Source of the DNA: Blastococcus sp. TF02A-26
Lineage (GTDB): Bacteria > Actinomycetota > Actinomycetes > Mycobacteriales > Geodermatophilaceae
NCBI RefSeq assembly: GCF_003319125.1
Contig: NZ_QOHG01000011.1
Location: 1 to 64,000, forward strand
Reading direction: 5' to 3'
DNA: 64,000 nucleotides
Every line of letters begins with the position of its first letter. Position 1 is the first letter of the stretch. The position numbers and the translations under genes were made by a program. Under the pieces are notes generated by a model. That model was not told where the DNA came from and searched no databases. It saw nothing but the letters and a program-made list of their open reading frames with translations. Below, piece after piece: positions 8,072-21,592 of the stretch.

Positions 8072-9848
8072 GCGCACGCCCGACCCGGCGCCGGCTCCGG
8101 CGGAGGAGGCCCCCCTGGGCCGGCTCACCGAGTTCCGGATCCGCGGTCTCGGCGCGATCGACGACGTCACCCTCGAACTCGGTCCCGGGCTGACCGTCGT
8201 CACCGGCGAGACCGGCGCCGGCAAGACGATGGTCGTCACCGGCCTGACCCTGCTGTTCGGCGGTCGCGCCGACCCCGGCCGGGTGCGCGCCAGCGGTCGC
8301 GCCGGCGTCGAGGGCCGGCTGGCACTGCCGGCGGACTCCCCGGTGTGGGAGCGCGCTGCCGAGGCCGGCGCCGAGCCCGACGACGACGGCAGCCTGATCC
8401 TCGCCCGGACCGTCAGCGCCGAGGGCCGTTCCCGCGCCCACCTGGGCGGGCGCAGCGTGCCGGTCGGGGTGGTGGCCGAGATCGCGGAGGGGCTCCTGGC
8501 CGTGCACGGGCAGAGCGACCAGTTGCGGCTGTCCCGCCCGGCCGAGCAGCGCCGGGCCCTGGACCGCTACGCCGGTGCCGAGCACCTCGCGCTGCTGGAC
8601 CGCTACCGCGCCGCGTACGCCCGCTGGCGCGAGCTGGCCGCGGACCTCGAGCGCCGGCTGGGCCAGGCCCGCGAGCTGGCCCAGGCCGCCGACGTGCTCC
8701 GGCACGGTCTCGAGGAGATCGAGGCGCTGGCCCCGCAGCCGGGGGAGGACGACGAGCTCGACGCCCAGGCCCGCCGGCTCGGTGACGCCGACGCGTTGCG
8801 CGCCGCGGTCGAGGAGGCCCGGGTCGCGCTCGTCGGCGACGTCACCGGCGATCTCGGTGGGGGAGGGGAGCTGCCCCAGGACGCCACCGCCGCCCTCGCA
8901 ATCGCCGAGCGCGCGCTGGCCGCCCCCGGCGACCCGGCGCTCGTCCTGCTCGCCCAGGACCTCGCCGACGCCGTCGCCGTGGTGTCCGACGTCGCCGGGC
9001 AGCTCGCCGGTTACGTCGCCGATCTGGACGCGGACCCGGCGCGGCTCGCCGAGGTGCTCGACCGCCGCGCCGCCCTCACCGCCCTGGTGCGCAAGTACGC
9101 CGACGCCGGGACGGGGGTGACCGGCGTCCTCGCCTGGGCCGACGACGCCCGCGACCGGCTGGAGCAGCTCGACGTCTCCGACGAGGCCCTCGAGGCGCTG
9201 ACCGCCGAGCGGGACGCGGCCCGGGCCGAGGTCGACGAGCTCGGCCGGGCGGTCTCCGAGGGCCGGCACGCCGCCGCCGACGGGTTCGCCGCGGAGGTCG
9301 GCCGCGAGCTGGCGGGCCTGGCGATGAAGAGCGCCCGCGTGTCCTTCTCCGTCGACAGCCACCCCGACGAGCCCGGGCCGGAGGGCGTCGACGAGGTGGC
9401 GCTGCTGATGGCCGCCCACCCCGGTGCCCCGCCGCGGCCGGTGCACAGGGGCGCCTCGGGCGGCGAGCTGTCCCGGGTGATGCTGGCGATCGAGGTGGTC
9501 TTCGCCGGGGCCGACCCCGTGCCGGTCATGGTCTTCGACGAGGTGGACGCCGGCGTCGGCGGGCAGGCGGCCGGCGAGATCGGCCGCCGGCTGGCCCGGC
9601 TGGCGCGCGACCACCAGGTCGTCGTCGTCACCCACCTGGCCCAGGTCGCCGCGTTCGCCGACACCCACCTCGTCGTCGACAAGACGCCGGACACCGGCGC
9701 CGGGGTGACCGCCACCGACATCCGCGCGGTGGCCGACGAGGACCGGGTGCGGGAACTGGCGCGGATGCTCTCCGGGCTCGCCGACAGCGACACCGGACAG
9801 GCCCACGCCCGCGAGCTGCTGGCCGTCGCCGCCGACGCCCGCAACTGA
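8049..9848 (+). CDS. recN: DNA repair protein RecN
   Basis: Product of 599 aa, an SMC-like ATPase in double-strand break repair. The Walker A motif G-E-T-G-A-G-K-T lies at about 52-59, a central coiled-coil region spans about 150-450, the ABC signature (R-G-A-S-G-G-E-L-S-R-V) is at about 466 and Walker B (V-M-V-F-D-E-V-D-A-G-V-G-G) at about 492, followed by V-V-V-T-H-L-A-Q-V-A. The GTG start at 8049 is chosen because GGGAGGAGG (8035-8043) lies at the right distance inside the end of nadK. The short disordered lead before FRIRGLGAIDD is typical of actinobacteria. Confidence 0.93.
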   Translation: MPRTTTRERTPDPAPAPAEEAPLGRLTEFRIRGLGAIDDVTLELGPGLTVVTGETGAGKTMVVTGLTLLFGGRADPGRVRASGRAGVEGRLALPADSPVWERAAEAGAEPDDDGSLILARTVSAEGRSRAHLGGRSVPVGVVAEIAEGLLAVHGQSDQLRLSRPAEQRRALDRYAGAEHLALLDRYRAAYARWRELAADLERRLGQARELAQAADVLRHGLEEIEALAPQPGEDDELDAQARRLGDADALRAAVEEARVALVGDVTGDLGGGGELPQDATAALAIAERALAAPGDPALVLLAQDLADAVAVVSDVAGQLAGYVADLDADPARLAEVLDRRAALTALVRKYADAGTGVTGVLAWADDARDRLEQLDVSDEALEALTAERDAARAEVDELGRAVSEGRHAAADGFAAEVGRELAGLAMKSARVSFSVDSHPDEPGPEGVDEVALLMAAHPGAPPRPVHRGASGGELSRVMLAIEVVFAGADPVPVMVFDEVDAGVGGQAAGEIGRRLARLARDHQVVVVTHLAQVAAFADTHLVVDKTPDTGAGVTATDIRAVADEDRVRELARMLSGLADSDTGQAHARELLAVAADARN

Positions 9849-9980
9849 CACTCCCTGCCACCGATCGGGTGGTGGAGGAGTGATCGTCCCGGCAGCGGGG
9901 TAGCGGACGGTCGTGCGCAACCGACACGAGGTCGACGACGACCGCCGGGAACCGTCCGCCCTGCGTCCCGGGTCCGTGCA

Positions 9981-10691
9981 GTGAGCTGCTTCTCGTCCGC
10001 GGACGAGTCGGCGCACTACGGGTTCAGCGTCTGCATGCTGCTCCAGCACTACCGCGAGCAGCTCGGCTGGGAGCACGACGGCGTCGTCGAGCTCGGCACC
10101 GGTGACGCCACCGCCATCGCCGACGTCGTCGCCGGCCTGCCGGGGCTGCGGGTGCGCAGCTTCGACATCAGCGCCACGTCGGTCGAGCAGGCGCGGGCCA
10201 ACATCGCCGAGCGCGGCGTCGCCGACCGCTACACCGTGGAGCTCGGCGACTTCTTCGACGGCGCCGACTCCTCCGGCGCCCCGGCGGCCCGCACCGTGAT
10301 CTCCAACCCGCCCTACATCCCGGCGCCCGACCGCGACATCCTCATGCCCGAGCTGTGGGGCGGCATCTACGGCAACGACCTGTCGTTGGCGCTGCTCAAG
10401 GCCGGCTACGACAACGTCGTCGTCGCGGTGCCCAGCTACTCCGACCCGGTCACCACGCTCGGGACCGCCGCCGACCTCGGCTACCGGGTGGTCAACTTCC
10501 TCGCCATGGGCCTGGACTTCGGCCCGTACAGCGCCGAGCCGAAGGTCGCCCGGCACATCCGGCGGATCGTCGAGGAGGGCCGCGGCTGGGCAGGCGAGGC
10601 CGAGTACATGGTCGCCGTCGCGCTGTTCACCCGGGACGACGCGATCCCGGGCGACCGGTCCGACCAGCTGAAGAGGGCCCTCCAGCTCTGA
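9981..10691 (+). CDS. class I SAM-dependent methyltransferase with NPPY motif (PrmC/HemK-like)
   Basis: Product of 236 aa. It has a Rossmann motif I (V-V-E-L-G-T-G-D-A at about 36-44), an acidic strand-2 end (S-F-D-I-S) and the N-P-P-Y-I-P motif at about 109-114, the mark of methyltransferases that modify a planar nitrogen (Gln in release factors, or bases). It lacks the N-terminal helical domain of true PrmC, so it is probably a relative with another substrate. It sits with the TetR gene between recN and steA, where other actinobacteria have neither. GTG start at 9981; no strong ribosome-binding site, and the first residues (S-C-F-S-S) are uncertain. Confidence 0.75.
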   Translation: MSCFSSADESAHYGFSVCMLLQHYREQLGWEHDGVVELGTGDATAIADVVAGLPGLRVRSFDISATSVEQARANIAERGVADRYTVELGDFFDGADSSGAPAARTVISNPPYIPAPDRDILMPELWGGIYGNDLSLALLKAGYDNVVVAVPSYSDPVTTLGTAADLGYRVVNFLAMGLDFGPYSAEPKVARHIRRIVEEGRGWAGEAEYMVAVALFTRDDAIPGDRSDQLKRALQL

Positions 10692-10699
10692 GCCGTTCG

Positions 10700-11560
10700 T
10701 CAGCGGCGCTTGGCGTACCCCGCCAGGCCGAACTGCAGCAGGGCCAGTCCCCGCTCGCCGGCGGCGAGCAGCTCGGCGGTCAGCGCCGGGCCGGTGACGC
10801 CGGCCAGCACGCGGTCGCGGGCCAGCTCGAGCAGCCCGGCGTACAGCCCGAGGACGGCGTGCGCGGTCAGCCACGGCTCGAGGGCACCGGGGGCCGCGGA
10901 GGTCTCCTCGGCGATCAGCTCGGCCAGCGCCTGGGTCAGCTCGCCGAGGATCTCCCGCTCCCGGACCTGGAGGGTGCGGCTGCCCCGGATGACGGCGGCC
11001 ATCTCCGCGACGCCGCTGGCCGCCTCCGCCGATCCCAGCCCGCTCATCGCGGCGACGACGAAGCTGCCCGCCGCCGCCGAGACCGATTCCCCGGCCGGCC
11101 GGCGGCGGACCGCGTCCAACAGGGCCGCGCGTACCGGCGGGTCGGCCTCGAAGACCAGGCCTTCCTTGACCGGGAAGTGGTTGAAGACCGTCTTCTCCAC
11201 CACGCCGGCCCGCTGGGCGATCTCCACCACGCTGACCGCGTCGAAGCCCCGCTCGGCGAACAGTTCGGCCGCGGCGTCCACGATCCGGGCCCGGGTCGCC
11301 TGGCGGCGCCGCTCCCGCAGACCCGGTCCCCGCAGAGCGGCGCGGCGGCCCCGCCGACCGCGGCCCGGAGCGTCCTCCCCCTCCGGAGTGCGTCCTCCCT
11401 CGCCGTCCACCGTGAGGGAGGTCGCTGCAGGATCAGGTGAGCTGATCGGGGCGGGGGCCTGCGCCGCTTCCACCGGCTCGTCGGCGCCCTGGCTCGGGAC
11501 CGGCTCGACGACCTCGTCGGAACCGGCCGGACGGATCACTGCAGGCGCCCCGTGAGTCAC
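10700..11560 (-). CDS. TetR/AcrR family transcriptional regulator
   Basis: Product of 286 aa. A TetR DNA-binding domain lies at about 86-135 (T-R-A-R-I-V-D-A-A-A-E-L-F-A-E-R-G-F then V-V-E-I-A-Q-R-A-G-V and V-F-N-H-F-P-V-K), followed by a helical ligand-binding domain. The first 80 residues are acidic, Pro-rich and then basic, a long disordered head unusual for the family. The GTG at 11560 lies 7 nt after a TAGCGT box and has no ribosome-binding site, which fits a leaderless mRNA. It converges on the methyltransferase gene (8 nt apart), which it may not control. Ligand unknown. Confidence 0.83.
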   Translation of the reverse strand: MTHGAPAVIRPAGSDEVVEPVPSQGADEPVEAAQAPAPISSPDPAATSLTVDGEGGRTPEGEDAPGRGRRGRRAALRGPGLRERRRQATRARIVDAAAELFAERGFDAVSVVEIAQRAGVVEKTVFNHFPVKEGLVFEADPPVRAALLDAVRRRPAGESVSAAAGSFVVAAMSGLGSAEAASGVAEMAAVIRGSRTLQVREREILGELTQALAELIAEETSAAPGALEPWLTAHAVLGLYAGLLELARDRVLAGVTGPALTAELLAAGERGLALLQFGLAGYAKRR

Positions 11561-11567
11561 ACCGGCA

Positions 11568-11573
11568 ACGCTA
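11568..11573 (-). promoter_or_regulatory. -10 box (TAGCGT on the minus strand) of the tetR gene, leaderless
   Basis: TAGCGT read on the minus strand lies 7 nt before the GTG start at 11560. The start codon would be at or next to the +1 position. Confidence 0.5.
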
Positions 11574-11723
11574 GACAGCCGGTTCGGCCGCTCCGGCGGG
11601 GCGCCCCGAGCGGCCGGTGCCAGCGTGTCGCGGCAGGGTGGTGTCGACCACTCTGCGTGACCGACCGGTCGCGGGCGCGCGTCGGAGGGAGGCGCCCGGA
11701 GGCCTGCGTGGCAGCATCGGCCC

Positions 11724-12911
11724 ATGCGCATCGGCACCTTGCGACGGGGCCGGGGCCAGGAGCAGGTGTCAGGCGTTCCCGGCACTGCCCGGCTCGACCG
11801 CCGCACCAAGAACCTGACCAAGCGGTTGCGGCCCGGTGACATCGCGGTGATCGACCACGTCGACATCGACCGGGTGAGCGCCGACTCCCTCGTCGCCTGC
11901 AAGGTCGCCGCGGTGGTCAACGCCGCGCCCAGCATCTCCGGGCGCTACCCGAACCTGGGGCCCGGGATCATCGCCGAGGCCGGTATCCCGCTGCTCGACG
12001 GCGTCGGCAAGGACGTCTTCACCGCCCTCAAGGAGGGCACCGAGGTCCGGCTCGACGGCGACACGCTGTACCGGGCCGACGGCACCGCGGTCGCCACGGG
12101 CACGCTGCAGACCCCCGACACCATCGCCGAGGCCATGGCCGAGGCCCGCGCCGGGCTGTCCACGCAGCTCGAGGCGTTCGCGGCCAACACGATGGAGTAC
12201 ATGAAGCGGGAGCGCGCGCTCCTGCTCGACGGCGTCGGCGTGCCCGACGTCCGGACCGGGATCGACGGCCGGCACGTCCTGATCGTCGTCCGCGGGTACG
12301 ACTACAAGGAGGACCTGCAGGCGCTGCGGTCCTACATCCGCGACTACCGGCCGGTGCTGATCGGCGTCGACGGCGGCGCGGACGCGCTCATCGAGGCCGG
12401 CCACACGCCCGACATGATCATCGGCGACATGGACTCGGTCAGCGACGACGTGCTGCGGTGCGGCGCCGAGGTCGTGGTGCACGCCTACGCCGACGGGCGC
12501 GCACCCGGGCTGGCCCGCGTCCAGGAACTCGGCGTCGACGCGATCACCTTCCCCGCCTCGGCGACGAGCGAGGACATCGCGATGCTGCTGGCCGACGAGA
12601 AGGGCGCCTCGCTCATCGTCGCCGTCGGCACCCACGCCACGCTCGTGGAGTTCCTCGACAAGGGCCGCGGCGGCATGGCCTCCACGTTCCTGACCCGCCT
12701 GCGGCTGGGCGGCAAGCTGGTCGACGCCAAGGGCGTCAGCCGGCTCTACCGCAGCCGGATCTCGACCCTCACCCTCGTCGTCCTCGTCCTGGCCGCGCTG
12801 GTCTCGATCGGCGCGGCCCTCGCGGCGTCCACGGCCGGGCAGATCTACTTCGACCTGCTCGTCGACAAGTGGGACGGCTACATGTTCTGGCTGGAGAACC
12901 TCCTCTCGTGA
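11724..12911 (+). CDS. steA: SteA-like cytokinetic ring / septation protein
   Basis: Product of 395 aa, matching SteA (Rv1697 family) in length and order. Residues about 210-243 carry a thiamin-pyrophosphokinase-like core (V-L-I-G-V-D-G-G-A-D-A-L and I-I-G-D-M-D-S-V). A single transmembrane helix lies at about 346-368 near the C-terminus, leaving a short outer tail. In Corynebacterium, SteA works with SteB to activate peptidoglycan cleavage at cell separation. The stop overlaps the steB start by 4 nt. Confidence 0.9.
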   Translation: MRIGTLRRGRGQEQVSGVPGTARLDRRTKNLTKRLRPGDIAVIDHVDIDRVSADSLVACKVAAVVNAAPSISGRYPNLGPGIIAEAGIPLLDGVGKDVFTALKEGTEVRLDGDTLYRADGTAVATGTLQTPDTIAEAMAEARAGLSTQLEAFAANTMEYMKRERALLLDGVGVPDVRTGIDGRHVLIVVRGYDYKEDLQALRSYIRDYRPVLIGVDGGADALIEAGHTPDMIIGDMDSVSDDVLRCGAEVVVHAYADGRAPGLARVQELGVDAITFPASATSEDIAMLLADEKGASLIVAVGTHATLVEFLDKGRGGMASTFLTRLRLGGKLVDAKGVSRLYRSRISTLTLVVLVLAALVSIGAALAASTAGQIYFDLLVDKWDGYMFWLENLLS

Positions 12912-13855
12912 TCGACTTCCGGTACCACATCGTCTCCCTCGTCGCGGTCTTCCTCGCGATCGCCCTCGGCATCGTCATCGGGACGACGGCCCTCAACGGC
13001 CGGGTCCTCGACGACCTCGAGGACCAGGTCACCGGCCTCCAGGAGGACAAGCGCAGCCTCGAGGACACGACCCAGGCCCTCCAGGCCCGCCTGGACACCG
13101 GTGACCTGTTCGAGGAGGCCGTCGGCCCGGCGCTGGTCGAGGGCACCCTGACCGAGCGCAGCGTCGTGCTGGTGGTCGACGGGGAGGACGTCGCCGACGA
13201 GACCATCGAGGCCGTCCAGTTGCTGGTCGACCAGGCCGGCGGGACGGTGACCGGCACCCTCCGGCTGACCGAGTCCTACGCCGACCCGGCCAAGGAGTCC
13301 GAGCTGCAGAGCTACGTGACCGGCCCGGGCCGGCCCGCGTCGGTCACCCTCCCGGAGACCGACGACACCGGTGAGCTGGTCGGCTCCGTGCTCGCCCAGG
13401 TGCTCGTCGTCCCGTCCGACGGCGCGACGCCGGACTCCGCGCAGCTGTCCTCCGTGCTCGCCGGTCTCTCCGCCCTCGACGTGCTGACCCAGGAGTCGCC
13501 GTCGATCCAGGCCGCCCAGCACGTGGTCGTGCTGACCGGGGGCGTGCAGGACGGCGACGACGCGGAGGACCGCCTGTCGACCCTCGTGGAGCTCGTCACC
13601 GCCCTCGACGCCGCCGGCTCCGGGGCCGTGGTCGCCGGGGACGCCGCCTCGGCGCGCGAGAACGGGCTGGTCGGGGTCGTCCGGGCCGACCCCGAGACCT
13701 CGGCGCTCGTCTCGACCGTGGACAACGTGGAGTCCGCCGCCGGCCGGATCAGCACCGTGCTCGCGCTGAGCCAGGAGGGCGAGGGCACCTCCGGCAAGTA
13801 CGGCACCGGTGAGGACACCCAGCCGGTGCCGCCGGTCCTCGCGCCGACCCCGTGA
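12908..13855 (+). CDS. steB: SteB/MctB-like envelope protein
   Basis: Product of 315 aa (Rv1698 family). It opens with M-I-D-F-R-Y-H-I-V-S-L, runs directly into a transmembrane helix at about 9-28, then a coiled coil at about 33-60 (L-E-D-Q-V-T-G-L-Q-E-D-K-R-S-L-E) and an outer domain. The family is described both as a copper-resistance channel (MctB) in M. tuberculosis and as SteB, the partner of SteA in cell division. The coupling to steA by a GTGA overlap favours the division role here. Confidence 0.87.
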   Translation: MIDFRYHIVSLVAVFLAIALGIVIGTTALNGRVLDDLEDQVTGLQEDKRSLEDTTQALQARLDTGDLFEEAVGPALVEGTLTERSVVLVVDGEDVADETIEAVQLLVDQAGGTVTGTLRLTESYADPAKESELQSYVTGPGRPASVTLPETDDTGELVGSVLAQVLVVPSDGATPDSAQLSSVLAGLSALDVLTQESPSIQAAQHVVVLTGGVQDGDDAEDRLSTLVELVTALDAAGSGAVVAGDAASARENGLVGVVRADPETSALVSTVDNVESAAGRISTVLALSQEGEGTSGKYGTGEDTQPVPPVLAPTP

Positions 13856-14697
13856 CCGGGGGACCCCGCCGGCTGCTCCTCGCGGCCGGCGGCGCCGCGG
13901 CGGCCCGGGCCGGGCTCGCCGCCGCCGCCGCGCTCACCGCCCGCCCGGCCGGCGCGCCCTGGCGGCGCAGCAACTACGCCGGGCGGCCCGTGACGCTGCT
14001 CGGCGGACCCGCGCTCGCGCTGGCCGCCACCACGACCGCCGCCCTCGGCGCCCCGGCGGGGACCGCAGCCGCGGCGGCGCTGGTCGGCACCGTCTCCGGC
14101 GTGGTCGGCGGCTACGACGACCTCGCCGGCGCCCGGCCCGAGCAGGCCCGGGACAAGGGGCTGGCCGGACACCTCCGCGCGCTGCGCGCCGGGCGGGTCT
14201 CGGCGGGCGCGGTCAAGGTGGCCGGCATCGGCGCGGCCGCCGTCGCGGCTGCGGCGCTCACCCGCCGGCCGGGGGCGTCCCGCGGCGCGGCGCTGGCCGA
14301 CGGCGTGCTCACCACGGGTCTGGTGGCGGGGACGGCGAACCTGCTCAACCTGCTGGACCTGCGGCCCGGCCGCGCCGGCAAGGTCGCCGCGGCGCTGGCC
14401 GCCGGCACCCTGCGCGGCCCGTCCGGCGGGCTGTCCGCCGGCCCGCTGGGCGCCACCGTCGCCGTGCTCCCCGCCGATCTCGGGGAGCGGGTCATGCTCG
14501 GCGACAGCGGCGCGAACGCCGTCGGTGCGCTGCTCGGCCTGCGCCTGGCCGAACTGCCCGGCCGCCCGGCGCGCACCGCACTGCTGGGCGTCGTCGTCGC
14601 GCTCACCCTCGCCAGCGAGAAGGTCAGCTTCACCCGCGTGATCGAGGCGACCCCCGTCCTGCGCGAGCTGGACCGGCTCGGCCGCCTGCGCCCGTGA
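13852..14697 (+). CDS. MraY/WecA-like polytopic membrane protein
   Basis: Product of 281 aa, extremely Ala-rich, with several membrane helices. Two segments resemble the active-site loops of the MraY/WecA polyprenyl-phosphate sugar-phosphate transferase family: N-L-L-N-L-L-D-L-R-P-G-R-A-G-K at about 162-176 and M-L-G-D-S-G-A-N at about 214-221. It is shorter than MraY (about 320-360 aa), so it may be a reduced relative. Overlaps steB by 4 nt and murJ by 4 nt, which suggests a role in lipid-linked glycan metabolism. Confidence 0.7.
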   Translation: MTGGPRRLLLAAGGAAAARAGLAAAAALTARPAGAPWRRSNYAGRPVTLLGGPALALAATTTAALGAPAGTAAAAALVGTVSGVVGGYDDLAGARPEQARDKGLAGHLRALRAGRVSAGAVKVAGIGAAAVAAAALTRRPGASRGAALADGVLTTGLVAGTANLLNLLDLRPGRAGKVAAALAAGTLRGPSGGLSAGPLGATVAVLPADLGERVMLGDSGANAVGALLGLRLAELPGRPARTALLGVVVALTLASEKVSFTRVIEATPVLRELDRLGRLRP

Positions 14698-16328
14698 CCG
14701 CCCGGCAGGTGGCCCGGGGCGTCGCCGGCGCCGCCGCGGTCATCGCGGTGCTCACCGTCCTCGCCCGGCTCGCCGGCTTCGGCCGCACGCTGGTCTTCAC
14801 CAACGTCGTCGGCGCCGGCACCACCGGCGACACCTACATCGCGGCCAACACCGTGCCGAACATCGTCTTCGAGGTCGTCGCGGGTGGCGCTCTGGCCAGT
14901 CTCGTCGTCCCGATGCTGGCCGGCGGCATCGCGGCGGGGGACCGGGATCAGGTGCGCCGGACCGCCTCGGCGCTGCTGGGCTGGACGCTGCTGGTCCTCG
15001 TCCCGCTGGCTGCTCTCGTGGCGGTGCTGGCCGGGCCGATCGCCCGGCTGCTGCTCGGCGGTGGTCCGGACGCCGAGGTGGACCTGGCCGCCCGCTTCCT
15101 CGTCGTGTTCGCGCCCCAGGTCGTCCTCTACGGCATCGGCATCGTCGTCGCCGGCGTGCTGCAGGCCCACCGCCGGTTCTCGGGCCCCGCGCTGGCCCCG
15201 CTGCTGTCCAGCGTCGTGGTGGCGGTGGCGTACCTGGTCTTCGCGGCGATGGACGGCGGTCGCGACGTGGCCGACCTCGACCGGCCGGCCGAGCTGGTCC
15301 TCGGCGTCGGGACGACGCTCGGCGTCGCGGCGCTGTCCCTGTGCCTGCTGGTGCCGCTGCGCCGGTTGCGCCTCGGACTGCGGCCGTCGCTGCGCTTCCC
15401 CGCCGGTGTCGCCCCGCGGGTGGCCCGGCTGGCGATCGCGGGCGTGCTCACCCTCGCCGGGCAGCAGCTCGTCGCCGCCGTCGCCATCCGCCTGGCCAGC
15501 TCCGGTCCCGACGGCACGCAGGTCGTCTACACCGCGGGCCTCACCCTCTTCCTGGTCCCGTGGGCCGCGCTCGCCGTGCCGCTGGCCACATCGGCCTACC
15601 CCGGCCTGGCCGAGCGGGCCGAGCGCGGTGACCGGACCGGTTTCGCCGCGGCGCTCGCCCCGGTGACCACGCTGGTCGCGGTCGCCTCGGCGCTGGCCGC
15701 CGCGCTCCTCGTCGCGGCCGCCGGCCCGATCGCCCGCGTGTTCCTCGTGGGCCAGGCCGACGACCGCGTGGCCGCGCTGCGGGACACGATCGTCGCGTTC
15801 GCCCCGGGGCTGGTCGGCTACGGCCTGGTCGCCGTCCTCACCCGGGCGCTGTACGCGCAGGGACTGTGGAAGGCGCCGACGGTCTGCGTGGTCGGCGGCT
15901 GGACCCTCGCGGTGGTCGCCGACGTCGTCCTCGCCGGCGTCCTGGACCCCGCCCACCGCGGGCTGGCGCTCGGCCTCGGGCACACGATCGGCGTCACGGT
16001 CGCCGGCGTCGCTCTGCTCGCGGTCGTCGCCCGGGTCGCGGGGCCGGCCGCGCTGGCGGGCGCGCTGCGCGCCGGCGGGCCGGCGCTGCTCGCGGCCGGC
16101 GTGGGCGCGGCCGGCGGGCTCGTCGTCGCCCGCCTCCTGGACGCCGACCCGGTGCCCGACACCGGCCCGCTGGGGGCCGTGGCCGCTGGTGTGGCCGTGG
16201 GCGGGGTCGTGCTCGTGCTGGCCGCGGCGGTCATGATGGGCACCGCGCGGCGACCGCTCACCGCGGCCGTGCGCGCGCTGCGGGCGCCGGACCCGCGGCC
16301 GGACGAGATGGTGGGAGGTGCGCGGTGA
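14694..16328 (+). CDS. murJ: lipid II flippase MurJ-like (MVF family)
   Basis: Product of 544 aa with about 14 membrane helices, typical of the mouse-virulence-factor family. The N-terminus G-F-G-R-T-L-V-F-T-N-V-V-G and T-G-D-T-Y-I-A-A-N-T-V-P-N match the conserved start of MurJ (A-R-x-x-G-x...D-A-F-x-x-A-x-x-x-P-N). Actinobacterial MurJ (MviN) often carries a cytoplasmic pseudokinase tail, which is absent here; this may be a paralogue for another lipid-linked sugar, as its operon partners suggest. GTGA overlaps at both ends. Confidence 0.86.
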   Translation: MTARQVARGVAGAAAVIAVLTVLARLAGFGRTLVFTNVVGAGTTGDTYIAANTVPNIVFEVVAGGALASLVVPMLAGGIAAGDRDQVRRTASALLGWTLLVLVPLAALVAVLAGPIARLLLGGGPDAEVDLAARFLVVFAPQVVLYGIGIVVAGVLQAHRRFSGPALAPLLSSVVVAVAYLVFAAMDGGRDVADLDRPAELVLGVGTTLGVAALSLCLLVPLRRLRLGLRPSLRFPAGVAPRVARLAIAGVLTLAGQQLVAAVAIRLASSGPDGTQVVYTAGLTLFLVPWAALAVPLATSAYPGLAERAERGDRTGFAAALAPVTTLVAVASALAAALLVAAAGPIARVFLVGQADDRVAALRDTIVAFAPGLVGYGLVAVLTRALYAQGLWKAPTVCVVGGWTLAVVADVVLAGVLDPAHRGLALGLGHTIGVTVAGVALLAVVARVAGPAALAGALRAGGPALLAAGVGAAGGLVVARLLDADPVPDTGPLGAVAAGVAVGGVVLVLAAAVMMGTARRPLTAAVRALRAPDPRPDEMVGGAR

Positions 16329-17448
16329 GCGGGACCCCCCTGAGCGGACGCCGGGTGGCCGAGGTGCTGGCCACCAGCACCGGCGGCGTGGGCACCCACG
16401 TCCGCGCCGTCGTCCCGGCGGTGGTCGCCGCCGGCGCCCAGGTCCTGGTGTGCGGCGCCGCCCCGACCGAGGAGCTCTTCGGGTTCCGCGCCGGGGGAGC
16501 GGAGTTCGCGCCCGTCGGCATCGGTGCCGGCCTGGCACCGGTGGCCGACGTCCGCGCGATCGTCGAGCTGCGCCGCGCGCTGACCGGCGCCGACCTGGTC
16601 CACGCGCACGGTCTGCGCGCCGGCCTGGTCGCCGCGGCCGCGCTGCGCGCGCCCGGCGGACGGCGGCGCCCCCTGGTGCTGACCCTGCACAACGCGCTGC
16701 CCGAGGGCGGCGGGCTCCAGCGCCGGGTGCTGGCGACGGCGGAGCGGGCCACCATCCGGGGTGCCGACGTCGTGCTGGCCGCCTCCGAGGACCTCGCCGA
16801 GAACGCCCGCCGGCTCGGTGCACCGGACGTCCGGATGGCCCCCGTGAGCGCGCCCGCCCTGCCCCCGGCGACCCGCACCCGCGACGACGTGCGCGCCGAG
16901 CTGGGGCTGGCCGACGGGCGGCGGCTGGTCGTCGCCGTCGGCCGGCTGCACCCGCAGAAGGGCTACGACGTCCTGCTCGACGCCGCACGCAGCTGGGCGG
17001 ACGGCCCGCTCGTGGTGATCGCGGGCGACGGGCCGCTGCACCACGAGCTGCAGGACCGGATCACCGCCGAGCGCCTGCCCGTGGTGCTGCTGGGCCGCCG
17101 CGACGACGTCGCCGACCTGCTCGCCGCCGCGGACCTGTGCGTGCTGCCCTCGCGGTGGGAGGCCCGCTCGCTGACCGCCCAGGAGGCGCTGCGGTCCGGG
17201 ACGCCCCTGGTCGCCACCCGCACCGGCGGTCTGCCCGGGCTGCTCGGGGACGCCGCGGAGCTGGTCCCGGTCGGCGACGCCGGCGCGTTGGCCACCGCGG
17301 TGACCCGGGTGCTGGGCGATCCCGCCCGGGCCCGCGCGCTGGCCGAGGCGGGACTCCGGCAGGCGGAGTCCTGGCCCGACGAGGCGGCCACCGCCCGCAC
17401 GCTGGTGGCGCTCTACCGGGAACTGCTGGGGTCGCCGGACGGCTCCGC

Positions 17449-17452
<4 letters not shown>
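16325..17452 (+). CDS. family 4 glycosyltransferase
   Basis: Product of 375 aa with the GT-B fold. N-terminal V-A-E-V-L-A-T-S-T-G-G-V-G-T-H is the acceptor-site glycine loop; V-V-A-V-G-R-L-H-P-Q-K-G-Y at about 201-213 and the E-x7-E-like segment around L-P-S-R-W-E-A-R-S-L-T-A-Q-E-A at about 274-288 bind the sugar nucleotide. Together with the flippase and the MraY/WecA-like protein it could build a lipid-linked envelope glycan. The sugar cannot be told from the sequence. Confidence 0.86.

Positions 17453-21591
<4,139 letters not shown>

Positions 21592-21592
<1 letters not shown>

Noticed and set aside
7755-10874. 1039-codon minus-strand reading frame across nadK and recN
   Set aside because: It runs opposite two certain genes and has shadow composition (His/Gly/Val/Arg-rich); no family motif.
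14112-16988. 958-codon minus-strand reading frame across the murJ region
   Set aside because: Same reason: opposite well-supported genes and with low-complexity Arg/Gly/Asp composition.
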